Of a stretch of DNA of 64,000 nt, positions 1 through 6,734 are shown piece by piece; the stretch's first letter is position 1, and every line of letters starts with the position of its first letter. The position numbers and the translations under genes are program-made. The notes below the pieces were generated by a model. It made no database searches. It had not been told where the DNA came from and saw only the letters and a list, made by a program, of their open reading frames with translations. Source of the DNA: Variovorax brevis (GTDB lineage: Bacteria; Pseudomonadota; Gammaproteobacteria; Burkholderiales; Burkholderiaceae_C); assembly GCF_030317105.1 (NCBI RefSeq), contig NZ_JASZYG010000010.1, positions 62,001 to 126,000 of the forward strand, written 5' to 3'.

Positions 1-1223
1 GTGCCCGCGTGGCTCGCCATGCCGATCACTTCGCCCACGTAGCGCACGCTGCCGTTGATGGAGGTCACGATGCCCAGCGGAATGTCGAGCTCGTTGAGCA
101 CCGGGCCCTGCTCGATGTGCACTTCGACAAAGCCGAGATACTTGCCCGGATCGCGCTGGATCTTCGGGATGTCTTCGAGTTTCAGGCCGGCATGCGCCAT
201 GGCTTCGCGCATCGTGATGCCATCGACATCCTTCTGGTCGAGCCAGTTGTTGTCGAAGTGGCCGATGAGCGCGCCGGAGCCGAGGAAGGTCGCCTTGTAG
301 CGCTGGCCTTCTTCTTCCGCGAAGCCGACGACTTCAAAAGCGAAGGGCAGTCGGCGGCCCTGCTTCTTGAGTTCGCGTACGCAGGCCATCGGCACGAAGA
401 TGCCCAGGCGGCCGTCGTACTTGCCGCCATTGCGCACAGTGTCGTAGTGCGAGCCGGTGAGCAACGTCTTGGCGTTGGGCGTCGCGCCTTCGTAGCGCCC
501 GACGACGTTGCCGACCGCATCGATCTCCACGCTGTCGAAGCCGATCTCGCGCATCCAGCCGGCGATCTGCGCGGCGCAGGCGCGGTGCGCGTCCGTCAGG
601 TAGGTCACCGTGAGCTGATTCTTTTCCGCATAGCCGGGGTCGGTGTGCGCGGACAGGGCTTCCTGCCAGTCCCACACGTCGTTGCCCAGCGCGGGCGAGG
701 CACCGAACTTGTCGTTCAGGCGGATCTCCGCGATGCGATGGATGTTGCGCAGCGCCTCGGCTTGCTCGAAGGCCGGGTGATGGTGCAGGCGGCGCTCGAA
801 GGTCTCGATGATCTGCGCCTTGTTCAGGCCCGTGCCGCGCGGTCCGCGCACCGCAAGGATGAACGGAAAGCCGAACTTGGCGTTGTAGTCCGCGTTGAGC
901 TTCTGGATCTTCGCGAACTCCTCGGGCGTGCAGTCCGTCAGGCCGGCCTTGCCCTGTTCGTTGGTCGATTCGGCCGTCAATGTCTTGCTGACCATCGCCT
1001 TGCCCGCGAGCTCGGGGTGAGCGCGGATGAGGCCCAACTGTTCGTCGCTGGAGGCGGTGGTCACCACCTGTGCCAGCGCATGCTTGAGATGCTGCAACGA
1101 GCGAAACGGCCGCGCCGCCATCGCGCGCTGCGCGATCCACGGCGAGTGTTCGTACACGCCGTCGAGCAGCGCGACGGCGTCGTCCGCGGAGGACGTGTTC
1201 AGTTGTTCGATGGACAGCGACAT
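1..1223 (-). CDS. Fused OHCU decarboxylase / allantoate amidohydrolase (3' end outside window)
   Basis: Bifunctional ureide enzyme. Residues 1 to about 170 are an OHCU decarboxylase (UraD) domain, with EHSPW near residue 25, the catalytic His69 in AHPELAG, and KFGFPFI. From about residue 190 an M20 allantoate amidohydrolase begins, with GSHYDTVRNGGKYDG and the acidic metal site FAEEEGQR, reaching the lid region (GMASHAG) where the window ends. It would decarboxylate OHCU to S-allantoin and hydrolyse allantoate to ureidoglycine, CO2 and ammonia. The start at 1223 has AAGGGAAG just upstream. It follows puuE by 15 bp, so decarboxylase, allantoinase and allantoate hydrolase are cotranscribed. Domain calls come from my own reading of the reverse strand. 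Confidence 0.9.
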   Translation of the reverse strand, partial: MSLSIEQLNTSSADDAVALLDGVYEHSPWIAQRAMAARPFRSLQHLKHALAQVVTTASSDEQLGLIRAHPELAGKAMVSKTLTAESTNEQGKAGLTDCTPEEFAKIQKLNADYNAKFGFPFILAVRGPRGTGLNKAQIIETFERRLHHHPAFEQAEALRNIHRIAEIRLNDKFGASPALGNDVWDWQEALSAHTDPGYAEKNQLTVTYLTDAHRACAAQIAGWMREIGFDSVEIDAVGNVVGRYEGATPNAKTLLTGSHYDTVRNGGKYDGRLGIFVPMACVRELKKQGRRLPFAFEVVGFAEEEGQRYKATFLGSGALIGHFDNNWLDQKDVDGITMREAMAHAGLKLEDIPKIQRDPGKYLGFVEVHIEQGPVLNELDIPLGIVTSINGSVRYVGEVIGMASHAG

Positions 1224-1238
1224 GTCAACTTCCCTTGT

Positions 1239-2189
1239 TTATGCGGCCGTTGCCGCCGTGTATGGATGAACCGTTTTCCAGTGGCGCGCGATGTCGACCC
1301 GGCGGCACACCCACACGCGGTCATGCGCGGCGATGTGGTCCAGGAAGCGCTGCAGCGCGGTGATGCGGCCGGGGCGTCCCAGCAGGCGGCAGTGCATGCC
1401 GATCGACATCATCTTGGGTGCTTCGTCGCCCTCGGCGTACAGCGCGTCGAACGAATCCTTCATGTACTGGAAGAACGGGTCGGCGTGCGAGTAGCCCTGC
1501 GGCAGCGCAAAGCGCATGTCGTTGCAGTCGAGCGTGTAGGGCACGATAAGTTGCGGCACGACTTCGCCGTCGGTCTTCTGCACCTTCATCCAGAAGGGCA
1601 GGTCGTCGCCGTAGTAGTCGCTGTCGTATTCGAAGCCGCCGTAGTCGGCCACGAGGCGGCGCGTGCGCGGGCTGTCGCGGCCGGTGTACCAGCCCAGGGC
1701 GCGCTCGCCCGTCAGGCGCTCGATGGCGTCCATGCCCAGGCGCATGTGCTCGCGCTCGGTGGCTTCGTCGATGTTCTGGTAGTGGATCCAGCGCCAGCCG
1801 TGGCAGGCGATCTCATGGCCCAGTTCCTTGAACGCGGACGTGAGTTCCGGATGGCGTTCCAGCGCCATGCCCACGCCGAACACGGTGAGTGGCAGGCCGC
1901 GCTTCTCGAACTCGCGCAACAGTCGCCATACGCCCACGCGCGAGCCGTATTCGTAGATGCCTTCCATGCTGATGTGGCGATCCGGAAAGCTCGCGGGGTT
2001 GAACATTTCCGAGAGGAATTGCTCCGAGCCGGCGTCGCCATGCAGCACGCTGTTCTCGCCGCCTTCTTCGTAGTTGAGCACGAACTGCACCGCAACGCGC
2101 GCCTGACCGGGCCATCGCGCGTGGGGAGGGTTGCGTCCGTAGCCGATCAAGTCTCGAGGGTAGGGAAGGGTGGTGTCGTAGACGGTCAT
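1239..2189 (-). CDS. puuE: Allantoinase PuuE (polysaccharide-deacetylase type)
   Basis: Opens the ring of allantoin to give allantoate. At 316 aa it has the usual PuuE length. Characteristic stretches are DLIGYGRNPP near the N-terminus, VQFVLNYEEGGENSVLHGD, EIACHGWRWIHYQ and MSIGMHCRLLGRPGR, which mark the cofactor-independent PuuE family of the NodB-like fold rather than the zinc amidohydrolase AllB. It lies 7 bp downstream of the GntR gene and 15 bp upstream of the decarboxylase/amidohydrolase fusion, so it is the middle gene of a three-gene operon. Together the two enzyme genes cover OHCU to ureidoglycine. Confidence 0.95.
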   Translation of the reverse strand: MTVYDTTLPYPRDLIGYGRNPPHARWPGQARVAVQFVLNYEEGGENSVLHGDAGSEQFLSEMFNPASFPDRHISMEGIYEYGSRVGVWRLLREFEKRGLPLTVFGVGMALERHPELTSAFKELGHEIACHGWRWIHYQNIDEATEREHMRLGMDAIERLTGERALGWYTGRDSPRTRRLVADYGGFEYDSDYYGDDLPFWMKVQKTDGEVVPQLIVPYTLDCNDMRFALPQGYSHADPFFQYMKDSFDALYAEGDEAPKMMSIGMHCRLLGRPGRITALQRFLDHIAAHDRVWVCRRVDIARHWKTVHPYTAATAA

Positions 2190-2196
2190 TAGAGGT

Positions 2197-2862
2197 TCAT
2201 GAAAGTGCCAGCGATATATCGCTGGTTGGAACCTTTCTATCGAAGGTTAGGTTGGCCTCCACATGCATCAGGTGTTCCGTCATGAGCCGCACCGCGCGCT
2301 CTTCGTCCTTGGCGGCCAGCGCCTTGACGATGTCTGCGTGCTCATCGTTGGAATGCGCTGCCGCGCTCGCGCTCTGGTACATGAGCGTGATGAGCGCGCA
2401 GCGAGAAATCAGGTCGCCCAGGATCTGCGCCAGGACGCGGTTGCCCATCAGCTCGGCCATGCGGACGTGAAAGTCGCCGAGCAGTTCGGTGCGCTCGGAA
2501 ACGTCTTCGCCGGTGACGGAGCCTTTTTCGAGGGCGACGTGTTCGCGCAGGGCCTTGATCTTGGCCGGCGTGACGGTGCGCACGAACTCGCGCGTCATCT
2601 CGGCTTCGAGCATGCGGCGCACGGCAAACACTTGCCGGGCCTCATCGACGGCCGGCGCGGCCACGAAGGCGCCGCGCGCCGGTTCGAGCCGGATCAGGCG
2701 GTTCTGGGACAGTTGAAAGAGGGCCTGGCGCACGAGCGTGCGCGAGACGCCGAAATGGTCGGCCAGCTTCTGCTCGGCCAGCTTGCTGCCCGGCTGGAGC
2801 CGGTGCTCGACAATGGCTTTGGTCAGTGCGTCGACGATGGCGCGGGTGGTGGTCGAATCCAT
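2197..2862 (-). CDS. GntR-family regulator, FadR/FCD subfamily, of purine catabolism
   Basis: Winged-helix regulator of 221 aa. The N-terminal HTH (about residues 1-65) contains LADHFGVSRTLVRQALFQL. The C-terminal FCD ligand domain (about 80-210) carries the metal-site type residues D and H in LLGDFHVRMAEL and later His residues (HADIVKAL, LMTEHL). The frame stays open to 2931, but that would place coding sequence over the operator-like palindrome at 2893-2914; the Met at 2862 (or 2874) fits GntR proteins better. It heads the puuE operon and is divergent from uraH. FCD regulators bind palindromes with a GTATAC core, and one sits in this promoter and another before puuD. The ligand is unknown; a ureide or purine is likely. 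Confidence 0.88.
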   Translation of the reverse strand: MDSTTTRAIVDALTKAIVEHRLQPGSKLAEQKLADHFGVSRTLVRQALFQLSQNRLIRLEPARGAFVAAPAVDEARQVFAVRRMLEAEMTREFVRTVTPAKIKALREHVALEKGSVTGEDVSERTELLGDFHVRMAELMGNRVLAQILGDLISRCALITLMYQSASAAAHSNDEHADIVKALAAKDEERAVRLMTEHLMHVEANLTFDRKVPTSDISLALS

Positions 2863-2892
2863 GATGAATCTCATGATAGACCCAAAGCCAAG

Positions 2893-2914
2893 AACTGTAT
2901 ACACTTTTGTCCAC
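2893..2914. promoter_or_regulatory. Probable GntR operator in gntR/uraH divergent promoter
   Basis: The palindromic core TGTATACA (2896-2903) is followed on the plus strand by CTTTTGTCCAC. Read on the minus strand it gives ACAAAAGTGTATACA, identical over 15 bases to a sequence upstream of puuD. It lies 31 bp upstream of the likely GntR start and 36 bp upstream of uraH, so one bound repressor could control both directions. The GTATAC core is typical of FadR-type GntR sites; the assignment to this regulator is inference. Confidence 0.7.
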
Positions 2915-2950
2915 CGGATTTTCCCGAGCATTTAAGACAGGAGCAAATTC

Positions 2951-3301
2951 ATGGGCTTGAGCACTCACGTACTGGACACGATGCACGGCGGCCCTGCTGC
3001 CGGCATGGAAGTGGCGCTCTTCACCACCGACGGCGACAACGCCACGCTGGTCAGGCGCTTCACCCTCAATGCGGACGGCCGCAGCGACGGGCCGCTCTAT
3101 GACAACAGCACGCTGAAAGTCGGCACGTATCGATTGGTATTCGATGTGGCAAGCTATTTCAAACAGCGCGGCGTCAAGCTGCCCGAGCCGAATTTCCTGA
3201 ACCGCGTGGCGCTGGACTTCGGCGTGGCGCACACCGACCAGCACTATCACGTGCCGCTGCTGGTCAGTCCGTGGAGCTACTCCACGTACCGCGGATCCTG
3301 A
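2951..3301 (+). CDS. uraH: 5-hydroxyisourate hydrolase (transthyretin-like)
   Basis: Hydrolyses 5-hydroxyisourate, the urate oxidase product, to OHCU. The 116 aa match the family length. Diagnostic features are the N-terminal LSTHVLDTMHG with its active-site His6, the central YDNSTLKVGTYRLVFD, the HYHVPLLVSPWSYSTY stretch and the C-terminal YRGS signature that separates HIU hydrolases from transthyretin. AGGAG lies 8 nt before the ATG. It is transcribed divergently from the GntR operon with the probable operator between them. Confidence 0.97.
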   Translation: MGLSTHVLDTMHGGPAAGMEVALFTTDGDNATLVRRFTLNADGRSDGPLYDNSTLKVGTYRLVFDVASYFKQRGVKLPEPNFLNRVALDFGVAHTDQHYHVPLLVSPWSYSTYRGS

Positions 3302-3305
3302 ACCC

Positions 3306-3809
3306 TCAAAGCTGTCCCTCGCTCAACGTGTCGAGCTGAAAATGACCGTCCTTGTCCCACAGCCAGGTGTCGGTCCACGTCACCTTGCCAAGTTGCGTCG
3401 CGGTCGGAAAGGGCGCGGCGGTGAGCACGGTGCGCTCGATCTCCGCGATGACTTCGGGCGCATGCCTGGGCGCGCGCATCCAGTGCATCGAGGTCACGCG
3501 GCCGTTGGCGTCGATGTTGACTTCCAGCGTGCCGATGGCGTAAAGCAGCGGTGGCAGCTTGCCGGTGTAGATGCGGTTCTTGTTGCGGGCGTAGACATGG
3601 CTCGCCGCGTCGCGCCGGTAGTCGCGCGGAGTGGTGGCGTTCGACGGGCGGGGCGCCGGGTTGGGTGTGTTCTGCGACGGGGTTGCATCGCTGAGCTGGC
3701 CCGGAACGGCGCCAGCACCGGGGCCGGTGGAGCCGCAGCCGGCGAGCCAGAGGGTTGCGGTCATGGCGCCGGCGAGAGCCAGCCGGCGGAACAGTGGATC
3801 AAGTTGCAT
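3306..3809 (-). CDS. Putative lipoprotein with TonB C-terminal-like domain
   Basis: A 167-aa protein with a type II signal peptide (TATLWLAGCGS; lipidated Cys in LAGC near residue 25), a low-complexity Pro/Ser/Thr/Asn linker, then a globular part: NRIYTGKLPPLLYAIGTLEV, IDANGRVTSMHWMRAP, and AAPFPTATQLGKVTWTDTWL. The last part resembles the C-terminal domain of TonB-like energy transducers, which here would be anchored to a membrane by lipid. The Met at 3809 is chosen because it gives a proper signal peptide; the frame opens earlier. It is convergent with uraH (4 bp between stops) and divergent from xdhC. Function unknown; a link to purine metabolism is only positional. Confidence 0.75.
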   Translation of the reverse strand: MQLDPLFRRLALAGAMTATLWLAGCGSTGPGAGAVPGQLSDATPSQNTPNPAPRPSNATTPRDYRRDAASHVYARNKNRIYTGKLPPLLYAIGTLEVNIDANGRVTSMHWMRAPRHAPEVIAEIERTVLTAAPFPTATQLGKVTWTDTWLWDKDGHFQLDTLSEGQL

Positions 3810-3862
3810 CGGCGAATTTATACCGTGTCTCCCATGCGGCGCCGAAACGGAAGGTTTCGAGA

Positions 3863-4684
3863 ATGAATGGACTGGTCGACACGCTGCTGGCGCGACTGGC
3901 AAGAGAAGATGGCGTGCTGGTGCACGTCAACGCCACGCAGGGCTCCGCCCCGCGCGAGGCCGGCACGTGGATGGCCGTGTGGGCCAACGACCTCACCGGC
4001 ACGATCGGCGGCGGCCAGCTGGAGTTCCAGGCGACCGACGAGGCGCGCGAATGGCTCACCGGCACCGCTTCCATCGAAGGCGTGCGGCGCTATCCGCTCG
4101 GCCCCAGCCTGGGCCAATGCTGCGGCGGCGTGGTGTTCCTGTCCTATGAGCGCGTGGGTGCCGCCGACATCCCCCGCCTGCGCGAAGCCCTGACAGCGCA
4201 CCTGAGCCCGGTCGCGCTCTTCGGCGGCGGCCATGTGGGGGCGGCGCTGGCGCGCCTGCTGGCAACCTTGCCCTTTTCGGTCCGATGGATCGACAGCCGC
4301 GACGGCGTTTTCCCCGCGGAACTGCCGGCCCAGATCGAGACCGAGCATTCCGAGCCGGTGCAGGACGCCGTGGCGCAGCTGGCGCCGGGCTCGCGCGTGC
4401 TCATCATGAGCTTCAGCCACGCGGAAGACCTGGACATCGTCATTGCCTGCCTGCGGCGCCGGCGCGAGCGCGGCGACTTGCCCTACATCGGCCTGATCGG
4501 CAGCAAGACCAAATGGGCGACATTCCGCCATCGGCTGGAAGCGCGCGGCTTCAGCGAGCAGGAGATGGCGCACGTCACATGCCCGATCGGCGTGCCGGGC
4601 ATCACGGGCAAGGAGCCCGAGGTCATCGCGGTCGCGGTGGCGGCACAGTTGTTGCAATCGCTGTCGGCTTCGACATCGCCATAA
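3863..4684 (+). CDS. xdhC: Xanthine dehydrogenase accessory protein XdhC
   Basis: Binds molybdenum cofactor, promotes its sulfuration and inserts it into XdhB. The 273-aa protein has an N-terminal XdhC/CoxI domain (ATQGSAPREAGTWM, GTIGGGQLEFQATDEA, and LGQCCGGVVFL with the paired Cys typical of the family). A C-terminal Rossmann-like domain follows (VALFGGGHVGAALARLLA, IGLIGSKTKWATFRHRL, CPIGVPGITGKEPEVIAVAV). The structural genes xdhAB are about 30 kb away, which is unusual because xdhC often follows xdhB. The start at 3863 leaves a normal N-terminus; there is no strong Shine-Dalgarno. Confidence 0.94.
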   Translation: MNGLVDTLLARLAREDGVLVHVNATQGSAPREAGTWMAVWANDLTGTIGGGQLEFQATDEAREWLTGTASIEGVRRYPLGPSLGQCCGGVVFLSYERVGAADIPRLREALTAHLSPVALFGGGHVGAALARLLATLPFSVRWIDSRDGVFPAELPAQIETEHSEPVQDAVAQLAPGSRVLIMSFSHAEDLDIVIACLRRRRERGDLPYIGLIGSKTKWATFRHRLEARGFSEQEMAHVTCPIGVPGITGKEPEVIAVAVAAQLLQSLSASTSP

Positions 4685-4730
4685 GGGTTAACCATAGTCT
4701 GTGGGCACAATGCCAGGCAGCCATAACAGA

Positions 4731-4756
4731 ACAAAAGTGTATACACTTCAGTCCAC
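4731..4756. promoter_or_regulatory. Probable GntR operator upstream of puuD
   Basis: A perfect 14-bp palindrome AAGTGTATACACTT spans 4735-4748. The surrounding ACAAAAGTGTATACA (4731-4745) repeats the minus-strand sequence in the gntR/uraH promoter exactly, and GTCCAC follows at 4751-4756 just as it flanks the first site. The distance to the puuD start is about 130 bp, leaving a long leader. A GntR regulator two genes away makes it the natural binder. Confidence 0.72.
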
Positions 4757-4851
4757 AAGCCGCAGCGGAGCGAGACAGTCCCCACTGCCTGCGTTCGCGG
4801 CCTTTTTTCTGCTTACAGCGCCCGCGGTGGTGAGCAGTTCAAAACGACATT

Positions 4852-4871
4852 GCGGCGTCCCGATGCGCCGC
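4852..4871 (+). other. GC hairpin in puuD leader
   Basis: GCGGCG and CGCCGC are separated by eight bases and end immediately before the puuD ribosome-binding region (AAGGGTGAGAGG). The stem could affect translation initiation, but GC-rich palindromes are frequent by chance here. Confidence 0.35.
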
Positions 4872-4886
4872 CAAGGGTGAGAGGCT

Positions 4887-6092
4887 ATGGAAAGCTACTA
4901 CCTCGACTGGGCCAACCTGCTGCTCCGCTGGGTCCACGTGATTACCGCCATTGCATGGATTGGCGCGTCCTTTTATTTCGTGATGCTGGACAACAGCCTC
5001 GAAAAACCCGAAGACCAGGAATCGCTCGACAAGGGCGTGGGCGGCGAGCAATGGGCGGTGCACGGCGGCGGCTTCTACAACATGCAGAAGTACACCCTGT
5101 CGCCCAAGAAGCTGCCGGATCACCTGCACTGGTCGTACTGGGAAAGCTACTCGACCTGGCTCACCGGCTTCGGACTCTTCACGATGTCCTACCTGTGGAA
5201 CGCCAGCACCTACCTCATCGACAAGTCGAAGATGGACTGGCAGCCGGGCGCAGCCATTGCCGTGGCGCTGGCCTTCTTCGTCGTGTTCTGGATGGTTTAC
5301 GACGGCATCTGCCAGGTCTTCGGACGCCGCAAGAACGGCGACACCATCGTCGGTGTGCTCGTCGCCGTCTTCATCGCGTTCGCGGCATGGCTGGCGTGCC
5401 AGTGGTTCGCGGGCCGCGCGGCCTTCCTGCTGGTGGGCGCCATGATGGCCACGACCATGAGCGGCAACGTGTTCTTCTGGATCATCCCTGGCCAGCGCAA
5501 GAACGTCCAGGCGCTGCGCGAAGGCAAGCCGGTGGACCCGGTGCACGGCCAGCGCGGCAAGCAGCGCAGCGTGCACAACACCTACTTCACGCTGCCGGTG
5601 CTGTTCACGATGCTGAGCAACCACTACAGCTTCACTTACACGCACAAGTACAACTGGATCGTGCTGCTGCTCATCATGCTGGGCGGCGCGGCCATTCGCC
5701 AGTTCTTCGTGGTGCGCCATCGCTTCAAGCTGGGCAATGCGGGCAACCCGGTGCCCTACGCCATGTTCGGTATCGCAGTGCTCGGCCTGTCGATCTTCTG
5801 GATGCGGCCCGAACCCGCCGCGCCGGCGGTGGCCGGTGCGCCGGTGGCAAAGGTTGCTTTCGGCGACGTGCAGAAGGTGCTGGAACAGCGCTGCTACATG
5901 TGCCACGGCGCTGCGATGCAGATGAAGAATGTGCGTCTTGATACGCCCGATCAGGTGTCGTTGCACGCGCAGGGCGTGTATCAGCAGGCGGTGGTCACGA
6001 AGATCATGCCGATGAACAACGCAACGGGCATGACGGATGCCGAGCGTGCGTTGGTCAGCAAGTGGTTTGAAGCCGGGGCGCCGACGAAATAG
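4887..6092 (+). CDS. puuD: Membrane urate oxidase with C-terminal cytochrome c domain (PuuD)
   Basis: Oxidises urate to 5-hydroxyisourate at the cytoplasmic membrane, passing electrons to cytochrome c instead of producing H2O2. The 401-aa protein starts with a membrane region of several helices (LLRWVHVITAIAWIGASFYF onward; conserved WAVHGGGFYNMQKY, HWSYWESYSTWLTGF, TLPVLFTMLSNHY). It ends with a periplasmic heme domain whose CYMCH motif has Cys336, Cys339 and His340. This matches the cytochrome-dependent PuuD family. GAGAGG precedes the ATG, and the operator-like palindrome at 4735 suggests control by the GntR protein. XdhC upstream supplies the previous step and UraH the next. Confidence 0.95.
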   Translation: MESYYLDWANLLLRWVHVITAIAWIGASFYFVMLDNSLEKPEDQESLDKGVGGEQWAVHGGGFYNMQKYTLSPKKLPDHLHWSYWESYSTWLTGFGLFTMSYLWNASTYLIDKSKMDWQPGAAIAVALAFFVVFWMVYDGICQVFGRRKNGDTIVGVLVAVFIAFAAWLACQWFAGRAAFLLVGAMMATTMSGNVFFWIIPGQRKNVQALREGKPVDPVHGQRGKQRSVHNTYFTLPVLFTMLSNHYSFTYTHKYNWIVLLLIMLGGAAIRQFFVVRHRFKLGNAGNPVPYAMFGIAVLGLSIFWMRPEPAAPAVAGAPVAKVAFGDVQKVLEQRCYMCHGAAMQMKNVRLDTPDQVSLHAQGVYQQAVVTKIMPMNNATGMTDAERALVSKWFEAGAPTK

Positions 6093-6165
6093 GCCCACTT
6101 TGGGGCCTCGCGCTCAAGTGCCACACGAGCACTGCGACACCGAATAATAAATGTCAGGGAGGGAC

Positions 6166-6699
6166 ATGAAAAAAGACGTCAAAGAACAAATCAAGGCGTG
6201 CAAAGACATGATCAAGGGTCGCACTGCCGAGGTTCTGGTGGAGGAGCTTTTTCGCTTGTTGGGCTATTCGGTGCACCGCTACGGAATGGAAAACTCACTC
6301 CCGTCAATCCTTCACGAGCTCGGGCAATTCAGGAACAACAGGATCATCGATAAGGTGCGTAGCCTTCCCGACTTCATCATCACAAAGGGAGGGGCAGCGT
6401 ACGAAATTGAAGTCAAGTACCGCGAGGATTCGATCTTCAAGTTTCGGGATCTATCCGAGAAGTACCCGGAATACGCTCACGTTGAAGTTCTGTTCGTGGT
6501 GGTGTCGCCAGAGACGATCAAGTGCATATCGTTTTCTGATTTAAAAGGTGGATCCTCAACTTCCGCTGGCGCTGGCCATCTCCTCGGCGACCGTCCAGAA
6601 TTCGCGGAGCACTACGACATCATCAATTACTACAGCGGATTTTCCAGAAAAGTTTTCAATGAAGGTTTGCGCAACTTTTCCACGCACTCATCGCACTGA
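6166..6699 (+). CDS. Putative PD-(D/E)XK-superfamily nuclease-like protein
   Basis: Unrecognised 177-aa protein. It has the hallmarks of the restriction-endonuclease fold: an early helix with GRTAEVLVEELFRLLGY (Glu22), then Pro68-Asp69 in LPDFIITKGG, and Glu82-x-Lys84 in YEIEVKYRED. The Asp, Glu and Lys form the classical catalytic set. An AGGGAGG ribosome site at 6156-6162 points to the start at 6166, although an in-frame ATG exists at 6151. The gene is visibly AT-richer than its neighbours and uses codons such as TTA, ATA and AAA, suggesting horizontal acquisition. No methyltransferase or toxin partner lies next to it. Nuclease activity is inferred only from motif layout. Confidence 0.6.
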   Translation: MKKDVKEQIKACKDMIKGRTAEVLVEELFRLLGYSVHRYGMENSLPSILHELGQFRNNRIIDKVRSLPDFIITKGGAAYEIEVKYREDSIFKFRDLSEKYPEYAHVEVLFVVVSPETIKCISFSDLKGGSSTSAGAGHLLGDRPEFAEHYDIINYYSGFSRKVFNEGLRNFSTHSSH

Positions 6700-6734
6700 C
6701 CTGCGCACGCGGGCCAGTGTGGGTAGTGAGTGGC

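Noticed and set aside
9..2192. Long plus-strand open frame of 727 codons
   Set aside because: Antisense to puuE and the decarboxylase/amidohydrolase fusion, both of which have clear family motifs; the plus-strand translation is His/Arg/Ala-rich with no recognisable domain.
4839..6098. Minus-strand open frame of 419 codons opposite puuD
   Set aside because: His/Arg-rich shadow; puuD has heme and membrane motifs and a good ribosome site.
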